Shown: positions 29,926 through 38,046 of the stretch, in pieces
How positions within the stretch are numbered: the stretch's first letter is position 1
Layout of the letters: every line of letters begins with the position of its first letter
Assembly: GCA_001789745.1 (NCBI GenBank)
Contig: MGAN01000019.1
Span: 15,393 to 79,392 of the forward strand
Length of the DNA: 64,000 nt
Source of the DNA: Candidatus Roizmanbacteria bacterium RIFCSPLOWO2_01_FULL_40_13
Lineage (GTDB): Bacteria > Patescibacteriota > Microgenomatia > UBA1406 > GWC2-37-13
Direction of reading: 5' to 3'
Position numbers and translations under genes: made by a program
The notes under the pieces: generated by a model
The model's database searches: none
What the model saw: the letters and a program-made list of their open reading frames with translations, nothing else
Told to the model about the DNA's origin: nothing

Positions 29926-29954
29926 ATTATCTATCACGTTTTACTAAATTTCAA
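29926..29954 (-). promoter_or_regulatory. recA promoter
   Basis: Minus strand TTGAAA (29954-29949), 17 bases, GATAAT (29931-29926). The leader is about 20 bases. Confidence 0.65.
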
Positions 29955-30034
29955 CCGCTTATTTCCTTTATAAACACGGTTGCCATAGATATCTGACGGA
30001 TTCCGCTGTTTAATATATCCGGGGCAATCAGCTA

Positions 30035-30140
30035 TTATGCCCGTTTTACTCCGATTTACGATTCGTCAGAGCGAAAAAGCGGATTAGACAGTTATATAGT
30101 GAGCAACTCGGTTGCAAACCTTAAGTCATCAAAGTATTTA
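30035..30140. repeat. Composite palindromic repeat R2, copy A (reverse orientation)
   Basis: In reverse it reads CTTAAGGTTTGCAACCGAGT, then a TATATA segment and TCCGCTTTTTCGCTC with AAATCGGAGTAAAA. It matches, in the same module order, the copies at 40065, 48510 and 50782. The remaining sequence of the recA-UbiA gap (29955-30161) shows no gene. Confidence 0.7.
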
Positions 30141-30161
30141 AATCCGCGGAGATCTCTTATG

Positions 30162-31091
30162 TTAAAAGACATAAATAATTGCAATCACAATCAGCCCCCA
30201 CAAAAAAATAGTGAAAACTAGGGGTCTGTCTGTCGTGATGACCTTCTCCGGCCTCTCCCCCTCATATTTTTCGAATAAAAGCTGGGCATAGCGTGAGATG
30301 CCATAGGCAACTAAAGGAATTGTCACCATCATCCACTTTCTGCTGGCAATCCGCATCAGTGGAAACGCCTCGGCGAGAAACTTCGAGATAAAGGTAGGAA
30401 CTTGGGGAACAACCTCACCATAAGTATAAGTGGAGTAAGCAATCAGAGTAGCTGCGGCAAACGTATAAGTAAGAAAGTCCAAAAAGTGCTCGTTATACTG
30501 ATATAGCGAGGCTCTCCCCTCTTTGCCGTGAGACACCAATTCCGCATGCCGCTTGACCGATCCCATAAAAAGCGAGATGAAAAATATCGTCAATAGAAGC
30601 CAGATAGGGATATGAAAACCTGTCGCCACTTCTCCCGCAAAGGTCCTGATCATAAAAGAAAATGAAATGCTGAAGATATCTATGACGGGATAACGCTTGA
30701 GGTAAAGCGAGTAGAAAAAATGTAAAAGGATAAAAAGTAAGCTTAAGAAAAAAAAAGGCAGAGAAAAAAATAACGCTGCTATCAAGGAGATCAGTGTCAA
30801 TAGGAAAACAATAAAAGTAGCTTCGGGTATAGTAATTTTTCCTGCGGCAATCGGGCGGAATCGCTTAACCGGGTGCTTTTTATCATATTGATAATCGATG
30901 ATGTCATTGAGAACATAGGAGGTCGAGGAAAGGAGGCAAAAGATAGCAAAAGCGATTGTCGATTGGATAAAGAGGTTCGGATCAAAGAGTTTGCCTGAAA
31001 AAATAATTGCTGTATAAACAACCAGGTTCTTGATCCATTGATTGACCCGAAGCGCTCTCAACAGAGTAAATACTTTTTTCCTGGTCATCAA
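30162..31091 (-). CDS. UbiA-family prenyltransferase, decaprenyl-phosphate phosphoribosyltransferase type
   Basis: A 309-residue protein with about eight membrane helices. The first acidic motif is NDIIDYQYDKKHPVKRFRPI (NDxxDxxxDxxHPxKxxRP), which distinguishes the phosphoribose-transferring branch (Rv3806c-like) from quinone and heme enzymes. The second acidic site lies near KRHAELVSHG. The likely reaction is polyprenyl phosphate plus PRPP giving polyprenyl-phosphoryl-5-phosphoribose, the first step to decaprenyl-phosphate-arabinose-type sugar donors. That would suit the GT-C transferases in this window. The start could also be the second Met. Confidence 0.8.
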   Translation of the reverse strand: MMTRKKVFTLLRALRVNQWIKNLVVYTAIIFSGKLFDPNLFIQSTIAFAIFCLLSSTSYVLNDIIDYQYDKKHPVKRFRPIAAGKITIPEATFIVFLLTLISLIAALFFSLPFFFLSLLFILLHFFYSLYLKRYPVIDIFSISFSFMIRTFAGEVATGFHIPIWLLLTIFFISLFMGSVKRHAELVSHGKEGRASLYQYNEHFLDFLTYTFAAATLIAYSTYTYGEVVPQVPTFISKFLAEAFPLMRIASRKWMMVTIPLVAYGISRYAQLLFEKYEGERPEKVITTDRPLVFTIFLWGLIVIAIIYVF

Positions 31092-31127
31092 TGTGCATTA
31101 TACTATGTTAAAATAATCATTACTATA

Positions 31128-32207
31128 ATGATTGATCTTGATAAGCAAGAAAAAATTTCAAAATTGTTGGGCGGAATTAAAGTTATTAAATCTATTAACT
31201 CTTTTCCACAACAGCTACAACAATCTATTAAAGAATCATTTGAAGTTAAATTTCCACAAGCATATTCGAAGATTAACAATATTACAGTATGCGCAATGGG
31301 CGGCTCCAGATTTACCCCATTTGTTGTTAAAGAGCTATTCAAATCCAATATCTCAATCCCTTTTATAATTAATGATGATTATATTCTTCCCGAGTATGTA
31401 AACAATAATTCTCTTGTAATATTATCTTCCTATTCGGGAACCACAGAAGAAGTTTTAATTTGTGGAGAAAAAGCGAGGGAAAAAAATGCTAAGATCGTCT
31501 GTATTTCAACAGGAGGAGAGCTTATAAACTTTGGTAAAAAAAATAATTATCCTTGTTATAAATTCATTCCTGCATATAATCCTTCAAACCAACCCAGAAT
31601 TGGATTTGGATATATTATCGGTGGAGTAATCGGGTTACTCTCTCGGTTAAATCTATTAAATATTCCTTTAAATCAAGTTGAGGCCGTAATAGAAAAACTA
31701 CCTCAACTATTATCAAATAATAAAATTAAAGTTCAAGTTAAACAAAATCCCGCCAAGCAAATGGCAATCAATTTATTTCAGAAATATCCTTACTATATTG
31801 TTTCTGAATTCTTAACAGGAGTTGGCAATGCCATTCAAAACCAAACCAATGAAAACGCCAAGCAAATCTCAACTTTCAGAGTCATCCCGGAACTAAATCA
31901 CCATATGATGGAAGGACTAAAGTTGCCAACTATACATCGGGATTTAGCGGTGTTTGTATTCTTTTTTTCCAAATTTTATTCGGAGAAGATTAAAAAAAGA
32001 TATCATGTAACCAAAGATGTTGTTGAACAAAATAAAATTAATACAATTTGGCATGAACTCAGAGGCGGTACAGCAATTGAACAAGTTTTTGAACTACTGG
32101 GATTTGGAAGTTTTATGACAATGTATTTATCAGCTCTAAATGAACAAGATCCAACCGTCATTCCTTACGTGGATTATTTCAAGAAAAAATTGAAAGAAGT
32201 GGATTAA
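31128..32207 (+). CDS. Bifunctional phosphoglucose/phosphomannose isomerase-family protein
   Basis: About 359 residues starting MIDLDKQEKISKLLGGIKVI; the 30-residue extension to 31038 overlaps the divergent gene and is rejected. A SIS sugar-phosphate domain opens with TVCAMGGSRFTPFVVKELF and continues VILSSYSGTTEEVLICGEKA, the phosphate-binding S-x-S-G-x-T. The C-terminal half carries the PGI/PMI-type ENAKQIS and PELNHHMMEG segments with the catalytic glutamate and histidine. It interconverts fructose-6-phosphate with glucose-6- or mannose-6-phosphate, feeding sugar-nucleotide synthesis. Confidence 0.8.
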   Translation: MIDLDKQEKISKLLGGIKVIKSINSFPQQLQQSIKESFEVKFPQAYSKINNITVCAMGGSRFTPFVVKELFKSNISIPFIINDDYILPEYVNNNSLVILSSYSGTTEEVLICGEKAREKNAKIVCISTGGELINFGKKNNYPCYKFIPAYNPSNQPRIGFGYIIGGVIGLLSRLNLLNIPLNQVEAVIEKLPQLLSNNKIKVQVKQNPAKQMAINLFQKYPYYIVSEFLTGVGNAIQNQTNENAKQISTFRVIPELNHHMMEGLKLPTIHRDLAVFVFFFSKFYSEKIKKRYHVTKDVVEQNKINTIWHELRGGTAIEQVFELLGFGSFMTMYLSALNEQDPTVIPYVDYFKKKLKEVD

Positions 32208-32242
32208 AGAAGCTATAAGCTGGGTGATTAAGTTCTTTAATT

Positions 32243-33040
32243 ATGGATAAATCTTTAATTAAACACGTTACAAATATTTTGGTTCTTGCAAATAAAAAAG
32301 TTAAAAAAAGCCCTCTTCTGGCAGACGAAACAGGAGCTACCAATATCAAAGGTGATAAAACCCTAGCCATGGATAAAAAATTGGAAGATGCTGTAATTGG
32401 ATATATAAAACTAAACAGCATTCCCGCCGATATTTTTTCGGAAGAAATCGGGATGGTAAGATTTCATCCAAATCCAAAATACCTTTTAGTCTTTGATCCT
32501 TTGGACGGAAGTACAAATTATAAACTGGGAAAAAATTTATTGCCTTACGGTCTTTTAATTTGTTGCTATAAAGGATTATCTCCAAAATTAAAAGATGTTG
32601 TTGTTTCAGGTATGATGGAGGTTACGACGAATCAAGGAGTAATCTTTGACGGAAAGCAAACTCGGGCTTTAAATGGAAAAAAAGTAAACCTAAATAAAAG
32701 TTGGTTTATTAACCAAAGCACCCCTGTCTATTTTGATCTTTACTACAAAAAGGCGTATGATGCATTTGCTCCTCTTGCCCAAAAAGTTCACATTCGCTGG
32801 AACGGTTCAAATATTGCAAGCCTTACTTATGTTCTATCAGACGTCGCCGCTGCCATGGGTGCTTACCAAATGCGACCAGAAGAAATCGGCACTATGGTTT
32901 CTTTGATCAAAGGTGCGGGAGGCGTCGCAGTCGACTATGAGGGAAACGATCTAGGTGAAGAAGAATTTTCTATTGATAAAACATACAAAATATTTGCCGG
33001 TGATAAAAAGGTGGTTAATTTTCTAGTGGATCAATTATAG
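32243..33040 (+). CDS. Inositol monophosphatase-family sugar phosphatase
   Basis: A 265-residue protein. Metal-binding motifs are present: FSEEIGM (Glu after the first strand), VFDPLDGSTNYKLGKNLLPY (the DPLDGST signature), and a C-terminal segment where WD...A is replaced by EEIGTMVSLIKGAGGVAVDY, as in FBPase/IMPase relatives. It removes phosphate from inositol-phosphate-like or fructose-1,6-bisphosphate substrates; the exact one cannot be told. It follows the isomerase by 35 bases and is probably co-transcribed. Confidence 0.75.
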   Translation: MDKSLIKHVTNILVLANKKVKKSPLLADETGATNIKGDKTLAMDKKLEDAVIGYIKLNSIPADIFSEEIGMVRFHPNPKYLLVFDPLDGSTNYKLGKNLLPYGLLICCYKGLSPKLKDVVVSGMMEVTTNQGVIFDGKQTRALNGKKVNLNKSWFINQSTPVYFDLYYKKAYDAFAPLAQKVHIRWNGSNIASLTYVLSDVAAAMGAYQMRPEEIGTMVSLIKGAGGVAVDYEGNDLGEEEFSIDKTYKIFAGDKKVVNFLVDQL

Positions 33041-33517
33041 TTTGTAACCGAATTTGCGAAGTAGCTCTTTTCTCTCTCTAACTTCTTCTTTTTTCTCAAC
33101 CCCTTTAGGTGAACCTCCGTCGACCACCCCCAGAATTCCCCTACCCTGTTTGGTTTCGGCGACGACGACTTCGGTCGGGTTGGCGGTCGCGCAAAAAATG
33201 TTGACAACTTCCGAAATATTTTTGATTCTGTTTAAGACATTGACCGGAAAGGTATTTTTGAGAAAGACAAAAAGCGAGTGGCCACAGCCGACTCTTCTGG
33301 CATTGTCAACAGCCAACTTGACCATCTCTTCGTCCGTCCCAGAAGTCCTGATTTTTCGCGGACCCGAAGCTTCGCAAAAGGCAAGGCCGAATTTTATACC
33401 CGGTACCGCCTCAACCAAAGCCTCATAGACATCCTCAACTGTCTTGATGAAGTGCGATTGGGCTAAAATAAAATTTATTTCTTCCGGTTTTTTGATTTTT
33501 ACTGCCTCGAATTTCAT
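33035..33517 (-). CDS. Adenosine-specific kinase family protein (DUF355)
   Basis: A 160-residue protein starting MKFEAVKIKKPEEINFILAQ, with GIKFGLAFCEASGPRKIRTS, CGHSLFVFLKNTFPVNVLNR and CATANPTEVVVAETKQGRGI. These blocks are nearly the full family consensus, and the length is typical (about 160). The archaeal relative binds adenosine and AMP. It is common in archaea and sparse in bacteria. It overlaps the convergent phosphatase by 6 bases. Confidence 0.85.
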   Translation of the reverse strand: MKFEAVKIKKPEEINFILAQSHFIKTVEDVYEALVEAVPGIKFGLAFCEASGPRKIRTSGTDEEMVKLAVDNARRVGCGHSLFVFLKNTFPVNVLNRIKNISEVVNIFCATANPTEVVVAETKQGRGILGVVDGGSPKGVEKKEEVRERKELLRKFGYKL

Positions 33518-33536
33518 TTTTTAATATCTGTTCTGA

Positions 33537-33854
33537 TCAATAAAACCAGCCTAAAAGATGCAACAACAATCCTAAAATTAAAATTAATATAAGCAGATTA
33601 TACAATCCTCCCAAGTAAAATACACCAAAAAAAGATAGCAGCCAAATTATAAGAAAGAAAGCAACAATTTCTCTTAAGGGACTTGGCAGAATCCGTATCA
33701 GCCAAATTATGAGGACGGGAACCAAAATGTCGTAAAGACCGACAGCTTTTCTTCCTAGATAAATTAGAGGTGAATTGACCAGCGAAAAAGCAGGGATTCT
33801 CACCGCTCCCAGAAGCCAGAGAATGATTAAAGCAAATAAAATGTATCCCAACAT
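33537..33854 (-). CDS. Small hydrophobic membrane protein
   Basis: A 105-residue protein with three or four membrane helices (GYILFALIILWLLGAVRI; IREI-type loop; LLILILILGLLLHLLGWFY). It begins 5 bases after the hydrolase gene and is probably part of one leftward operon with it. The family was not recognised. Confidence 0.6.
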   Translation of the reverse strand: MLGYILFALIILWLLGAVRIPAFSLVNSPLIYLGRKAVGLYDILVPVLIIWLIRILPSPLREIVAFFLIIWLLSFFGVFYLGGLYNLLILILILGLLLHLLGWFY

Positions 33855-33859
33855 ATTTC

Positions 33860-34489
33860 TTATAAATATTCCTTGGTTTCAAGTCTGCTCTTGCACAACT
33901 CAAACACCAAAGGAAAACTCAAAAATTTTGCTTCGGAATTGAGATGTTTTCCTCCCATAATCTCAATCGTCTGACTATCCATTCTTTCGGCGAAATCAAA
34001 AATATATTTTTTATCAACGTAAGGATCGTCATTTCCGTAGACGACATAAGAAACAGGAATAAGTTTCTTTAATTTGGCAAAATCAAAGTCTGTTTTATAA
34101 AAAGTTTGATTTACCAAGTAAAAATCCCATAAATCTTTTGGCAGTTGCAAGAAAGGTGAAACAAAGACAACGCAATCCAGTTTGAGATTAAAATTATCAA
34201 CTAAGTGTAGGATAAAAACAGGCGCCAGAGAATGTCCGACAAATACCAAGTCTTTTTTACCTTTTAATTTATTAAGCAGATTTTTTTTAAAGTAATTAAG
34301 CCAGTTTTTAAGATTTTGTTTAATGGCTTTTGCTTTTTTTTCACCCAAATGCAAAATTTCCTTATGATCTTCTATCGGAAATTGCGGAACTAATACGTCC
34401 TGATTTATCAACTCTAACTGATTTTTAAGATATGGAAACCAGTTCCCCTCTGAACTCCCGTAAGATCCGTGAAATAACACAAACTTCAT
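33860..34489 (-). CDS. RBBP9/YdeN-like alpha/beta hydrolase
   Basis: A 209-residue protein. MKFVLFHGSYGSSEGNWFPY gives the oxyanion region, LVFVGHSLAPVFILHLVDN the nucleophile elbow (G-H-S-L-A), VVYGNDDPYVDKKY the acid (D-D-P-x-V) and MGGKHLNSEA the catalytic His. This order is that of the RBBP9/YdeN serine hydrolases. The substrate is unknown. The gap to the FAD oxidoreductase upstream is 4 bases, suggesting one operon. Confidence 0.85.
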   Translation of the reverse strand: MKFVLFHGSYGSSEGNWFPYLKNQLELINQDVLVPQFPIEDHKEILHLGEKKAKAIKQNLKNWLNYFKKNLLNKLKGKKDLVFVGHSLAPVFILHLVDNFNLKLDCVVFVSPFLQLPKDLWDFYLVNQTFYKTDFDFAKLKKLIPVSYVVYGNDDPYVDKKYIFDFAERMDSQTIEIMGGKHLNSEAKFLSFPLVFELCKSRLETKEYL

Positions 34490-34493
34490 AGAA

Positions 34494-35939
34494 TTATTTT
34501 ATCAAACTGCTTACTTCTCTCCCTAATTTTACCGCGTAGTTTGTCCCGCGGTCGTAGGGGTAGGTCATGTCGAGATTGGCGATATAAAAATTTTTGACAG
34601 GAGTTTTAAAAGCCGGTTTGTTCTTGATAAATTCGCGGTCGAAGATCGGCTGGGCGAAAGGACCGACGAATTTATAAAAACGCGAAACATGAAACTTGAA
34701 ACTTGAAACTCTATGAAGATGGGGTAAATAATAATTCAGAACTTCTTTGGCTGACATTTTGATTAACGGGTCTTTGCGCTCGATATACCAACCAACATAT
34801 GCGATATGATTGCCGCCGTAATTTTTTTTATCGACGAAGTTGGTGTGTTGAGCCACGATCATAATCGGAACCTTAGGCGTACAGACATTTAACCAATAAG
34901 TCTTGTCCAAAATTTTTTCCTTTGTCTCCAGAATCATCACCACCGCATGCAAGTATTTTAAATTACTGAATTTTTGCAGATACAAAGACGGGAAAATATT
35001 CTGCGTAATCTTAGACATGATTACTGTAGGTAAGGTACTAATAATTACGTCAAATTTTTTTTTAACTATTTTGTCACGCTGAACTTGATTCAGCATCTGT
35101 TTTTTAGAATCAGATCCTGAAATAAATTCAGGATGACGTATAACAAAAAATTCTTCATTTCTCTTCTCTATCGTTTTTACTTCATAATCTGTTAAAACCT
35201 TAACCCGTAATTGATCTAGCTCGTTTTTAACATGATTAATAAAAGTCTGAAATCCTCCCTTGATGTAGCCTAGTTTTTTGGCTCTTTTGGTCACTCTCGC
35301 CCAGATGAAAGTAGCCAGAATTTTTTCCGCATATTTACCGAATTTTTTCCGAAAAAGCTGCTGCCACAATACTTCCCAGACATGTTCTCCTTGTGTTTTT
35401 CTCAAAAAATCCGCGGCAGTTTGTTTTTCATAGATATTTAAAAAGGGTGAAAACTTGAGAAATGCCAATACAATCCCGGCTCTGATCTTTTCGGGCAACG
35501 ACAGAAGAGGGAAGTTCAATAAATCCTGCGGTGAATCTAAGGGAAATATGCGGTAAATGTTCTTCATGGTTTTGTCATCCTGAACTTGGTTCAGGATCTG
35601 TTTTATCATTCCGACTTGTCCAGTATCCGATTCTGTAGTCGCTCCGTTACCTAGTATGGCGTTTCTGTCAATTTCATACAATGATGAAGTCTGTGTTTCC
35701 TTAAAAAAAATGTCTTTAAATCCTAGATCTCTGGCGAAATTCAAGATATCATCTTCGCTGTCCAAAAGATGATGGTAGGCCCGCTCCAGATACCAATCCC
35801 AGTTCGGCTGCCGGAATCCTACCGCCAAGCCTCCTAATACTTTTTCCTTTTCGTAAAGGCTTACTTCGTGTCCTTTTTTCGCCAGGTAATACGCGGCAGT
35901 CATTCCGGTAAATCCGCCGCCCAAAACAGCTATGCGCAT
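34494..35939 (-). CDS. FAD-dependent amine-oxidase-like oxidoreductase with repeat insertions
   Basis: A 481-residue protein. The N-terminal FAD-binding Rossmann motif is MRIAVLGGGFTGMTAAYYLA followed by the VSLYEKEKVLGGLA strand; the C-terminal PIFDREFIKNKPAF and DMTYPYDRGTNYAVKLGREV segments fit the protoporphyrinogen-oxidase/UDP-galactopyranose-mutase-like group. The substrate is unknown. Three pieces interrupt the fold: residues about 100-122 (QILNQVQDDK), 268-290 (HPEFISGSDSKKQMLNQVQR) and 408-418 (FKFHVSRF). At DNA level they are palindromic or tandem repeats of the kind found between genes, kept in frame. Confidence 0.75.
   Translation of the reverse strand: MRIAVLGGGFTGMTAAYYLAKKGHEVSLYEKEKVLGGLAVGFRQPNWDWYLERAYHHLLDSEDDILNFARDLGFKDIFFKETQTSSLYEIDRNAILGNGATTESDTGQVGMIKQILNQVQDDKTMKNIYRIFPLDSPQDLLNFPLLSLPEKIRAGIVLAFLKFSPFLNIYEKQTAADFLRKTQGEHVWEVLWQQLFRKKFGKYAEKILATFIWARVTKRAKKLGYIKGGFQTFINHVKNELDQLRVKVLTDYEVKTIEKRNEEFFVIRHPEFISGSDSKKQMLNQVQRDKIVKKKFDVIISTLPTVIMSKITQNIFPSLYLQKFSNLKYLHAVVMILETKEKILDKTYWLNVCTPKVPIMIVAQHTNFVDKKNYGGNHIAYVGWYIERKDPLIKMSAKEVLNYYLPHLHRVSSFKFHVSRFYKFVGPFAQPIFDREFIKNKPAFKTPVKNFYIANLDMTYPYDRGTNYAVKLGREVSSLIK
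34684..34710. repeat. Tandem GAAACTT microrepeat inside the FAD oxidoreductase gene
   Basis: Three to four units of the 7-base GAAACTT/GAAACAT pattern, in frame, encoding SSFKFHVSRF. The flanking protein sequence continues normally. Confidence 0.7.
35070..35140. repeat. Double palindromic element inside the FAD oxidoreductase gene
   Basis: Two adjacent hairpins, GCTGAA-CTTGA-TTCAGC (35078-35094) and TCCTGAA-ATAAA-TTCAGGA (35115-35133), bounded by GTCA and GATGAC. In frame; adds about 22 residues. Confidence 0.85.
35572..35606. repeat. Palindromic element inside the FAD oxidoreductase gene
   Basis: Perfect 8-base stem TCCTGAAC-TTG-GTTCAGGA (35578-35596) within GTCATCC...GGATCTG. Encodes QILNQVQDDK in frame. 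Same element type as 35070-35140. Confidence 0.85.
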
Positions 35940-35948
35940 AAGGTAATA

Positions 35949-36326
35949 TTATAAAAGAAGTTTAACTTTATATTTTTTAAACAGCTTATCTAAAGTTATA
36001 AGGGTTAATTTTTCCGATTGAGCTTGAGCAATAAGAAGCCTGTCAAACGGGTCTCGGTGGTGAAGAGGTAGTTTACCCAGCATTAAAATATGATTAAAGC
36101 TGATATTTAAAATTTCAAAATCATATTTTCCGAAAGCTTCCTCAAGGGGCATTGTAAGTTTAAGCTTTCCTGCTCTTTGTTTAATACTTATTTCCCATGC
36201 AGTCACAGCACTTATAAGAATGTCATTTTCGGGGCTTTCAATAATTTTGTATAAAGATTGTTTTAGTTTTTTATTATCTTCCAACCACCACAAAAATATA
36301 TGAGTATCAAGTAGGTATTTCATCAT
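35949..36326 (-). CDS. PIN-domain toxin (VapC-like)
   Basis: A 125-residue protein. MMKYLLDTHIFLWWLEDNKK carries the first catalytic Asp in LLDTH, TAWEISIKQRAGKLK the Glu, HRDPFDRLLIAQAQ the DPFDRLLIAQA signature of the VapC group with phd-type partners, and LITLDKLFKKY the final Asp. It is an RNA-cleaving toxin. Its ATG overlaps the antitoxin stop as ATGA, so translation is coupled. Confidence 0.9.
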   Translation of the reverse strand: MMKYLLDTHIFLWWLEDNKKLKQSLYKIIESPENDILISAVTAWEISIKQRAGKLKLTMPLEEAFGKYDFEILNISFNHILMLGKLPLHHRDPFDRLLIAQAQSEKLTLITLDKLFKKYKVKLLL

Positions 36327-36556
36327 TCACCATAAAACATTTTATTTATCTCTTCCGATTCTTCATCAAAATCAGGAGCAATCCAAATTTCTCCCTTAAA
36401 AGCGCCGGCTTTCCTTTTTTTTTTGATACTTTTATATGGAGTTAATTTAGCTACCGGCTTACCGGCTTTAGCAATGACCAATTCCTCTCCCTTAAGAGTT
36501 TTTTCTATCAATTTTGAAAGGTTTGTCTTTGCTTCATGTATATTGTATGTTTGCAT
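36323..36556 (-). CDS. Phd/YefM-family antitoxin
   Basis: A 77-residue protein. MQTYNIHEAKTNLSKLIEKT then LKGEELVIAKAGKPVAKLTP is the Phd fold, with the GKPVAxL turn intact. The C-terminal tail ends APDFDEESEEINKMFYGE, typical of partners of DPFDRLLIAQA-type VapC toxins. TATAAT ends 5 bases before the ATG, so transcription should start at the A of the ATG. Confidence 0.9.
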   Translation of the reverse strand: MQTYNIHEAKTNLSKLIEKTLKGEELVIAKAGKPVAKLTPYKSIKKKRKAGAFKGEIWIAPDFDEESEEINKMFYGE

Positions 36557-36561
36557 ATTAA

Positions 36562-36587
36562 ATTATAATTTGGCTAACTTAGCTAAG
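36562..36587 (-). promoter_or_regulatory. Leaderless TA promoter with operator
   Basis: Minus strand TATAAT (36567-36562). Upstream lies GCTAA-C-TTAGC (36573-36583) overlapping the palindrome TTAGCTAA (36579-36586), the likely operator. The -35 is weak. Confidence 0.65.
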
Positions 36588-36708
36588 TATAAACTCTGTT
36601 TTATATATTGTCAAGAATGATATAATTATCTCACTTTTTTTTAACCTTCCCAATAACGCCAATGAAAAATCGTTATTCAAAATTTATTCTCTCAATAAAA
36701 GCGCAGAA

Positions 36709-37090
36709 ATGAGAAAAAATATTTCGACAAATACTCCCAGTGAAAAAAGAGTAGGCTACCAGAGCCGTTGTCGTAAACAATACCATGTATGTCTCGGGAA
36801 CAACGGCGATGAATGAGAAAGGGGAAACAATTGGAAAAAACGTTTACGAACAGACTATCTATTGCTTTGAAAAAATTAAAAAGGTTCTAGGATATGGAGG
36901 TTTTTCTAAAAAAGATGTCGTGCTGATCAAAGCCTATCTGGTTAATATGAAAGACATTGGCCGCTTTGATAAAGTATTTATAAATCGCTTTTTTGACATT
37001 AAACCTGGTTGTACTCTGGTTGGCATTAAAGAACTAGTAAAACCAAATTTGCTTGTAGAAGTAGAATGTATTGCAGAAAAAAATTTGTAG
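36709..37090 (+). pseudogene. RidA-family protein, frameshifted near the N-terminus
   Basis: The first 17 codons from 36709 read MRKNISTNTPSEKRVGY. After one extra C in the CC at 36759-36760, the frame continues RAVVVNNTMYVSGTTAMNEK through KPGCTLVGIKELVKPNLLVE to the stop at 37090. Joined, this is a complete RidA (YjgF) protein of about 126 residues with the GYxRA start, YVSG core and a C-terminal VEVECIAE strand. RidA hydrolyses reactive enamine/imine intermediates. Whether the shift is real or a sequencing error cannot be decided here; an internal ATG at 36785 would lack the first strand. Confidence 0.75.
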
Positions 37091-37155
37091 TTGAAATTTT
37101 GTCATAAATAATAGAGGAGGTACAACTCGAGCAAAAATCTGGAGAAAATTATCCG

Positions 37156-37875
37156 ATGTATAAATTTAAAATACCACCTACTGAAGATTTGATCAATCAA
37201 AATCCCTATTATCGTCGCTTCAAAATAGTTATCGGCTCTCCTTTGTGGAAATTTTATCTTGGATGGGCTTATAAAAAATGTGTTGAGGATTTTATAAAAC
37301 TAAATTTCATCCCAGACTTCAACAAAAAAGACTTTACCTGTTTGTTATGTGGAGTTGGAAATGAAGTAACCGCAGATGAGTTTATTAAATTTGTTATAAC
37401 ACGAAATCAACAAGCTAAAATAAAAATTATTGATCTGGCAAACGAACAGACAAATGCCGTCAGTAAGTTAGTTGAAGGTAAATATTCATCTTTTGATATC
37501 GGGATAAAACAAATTAACGCTTTAGATTTGTCTAGTTTTATTCCCAAAAATAGTATTACCTGGATTGAAACAGATGGATTTTTAGAATTCTTCTCAAAGA
37601 AAGCTTTAAATAAACTTCTAGATGTTTGGGGGATAATTTTAAAAAAAGATGGATTTATCACATTACGAGAGCCTGCTAGTATAGGAAAAGTTGGACGGCT
37701 AATTGATTTTTTTAGAATATGGATTGCAAAAAAATGGTTAGGAGTTACGATATACAATCACACTAAATTAGATCTAGATAAAACATTTAGAGAACATGGT
37801 TTTAGCTTCACATCAGCGCCAACTTTTATACCTACTTTTACCAGATACTCTCTTATTAAAACCGGTGCGGAATAA
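37156..37875 (+). CDS. Class I SAM-dependent methyltransferase-like protein
   Basis: A 239-residue protein. After an N-terminal helical cap (residues 1-60), FTCLLCGVGNEVTADEFIKF resembles motif I (the SAM-binding GxGxE) and AKIKIIDLANEQTNAVSKLV resembles motif II with the acidic D; SITWIETDGFLEFFSKKALN and LKKDGFITLREPAS follow as later strands. The fold is likely, the substrate unknown. It stands alone in an AT-rich stretch. Confidence 0.6.
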   Translation: MYKFKIPPTEDLINQNPYYRRFKIVIGSPLWKFYLGWAYKKCVEDFIKLNFIPDFNKKDFTCLLCGVGNEVTADEFIKFVITRNQQAKIKIIDLANEQTNAVSKLVEGKYSSFDIGIKQINALDLSSFIPKNSITWIETDGFLEFFSKKALNKLLDVWGIILKKDGFITLREPASIGKVGRLIDFFRIWIAKKWLGVTIYNHTKLDLDKTFREHGFSFTSAPTFIPTFTRYSLIKTGAE

Positions 37876-38046
37876 AAAAGTTCCCAAAAAGCATAGTTAC
37901 TATAACCATTTAAAGATTGAGGCTGGCCGCCCTGAAGGTGGACTTTTACCGCAGAATTACCGGGGATAATCCCTCATATTTGAGAGTTGCAATTTCAAGC
38001 TAAAATTAGTAAGTTTATATATGATAAAAATAAAATCCTTTAAATT

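Noticed and set aside
31038-31127. Extended N-terminus of the PGI/PMI-family protein
   Set aside because: It overlaps the divergent UbiA-family gene and the added residues do not fit the SIS-domain start.
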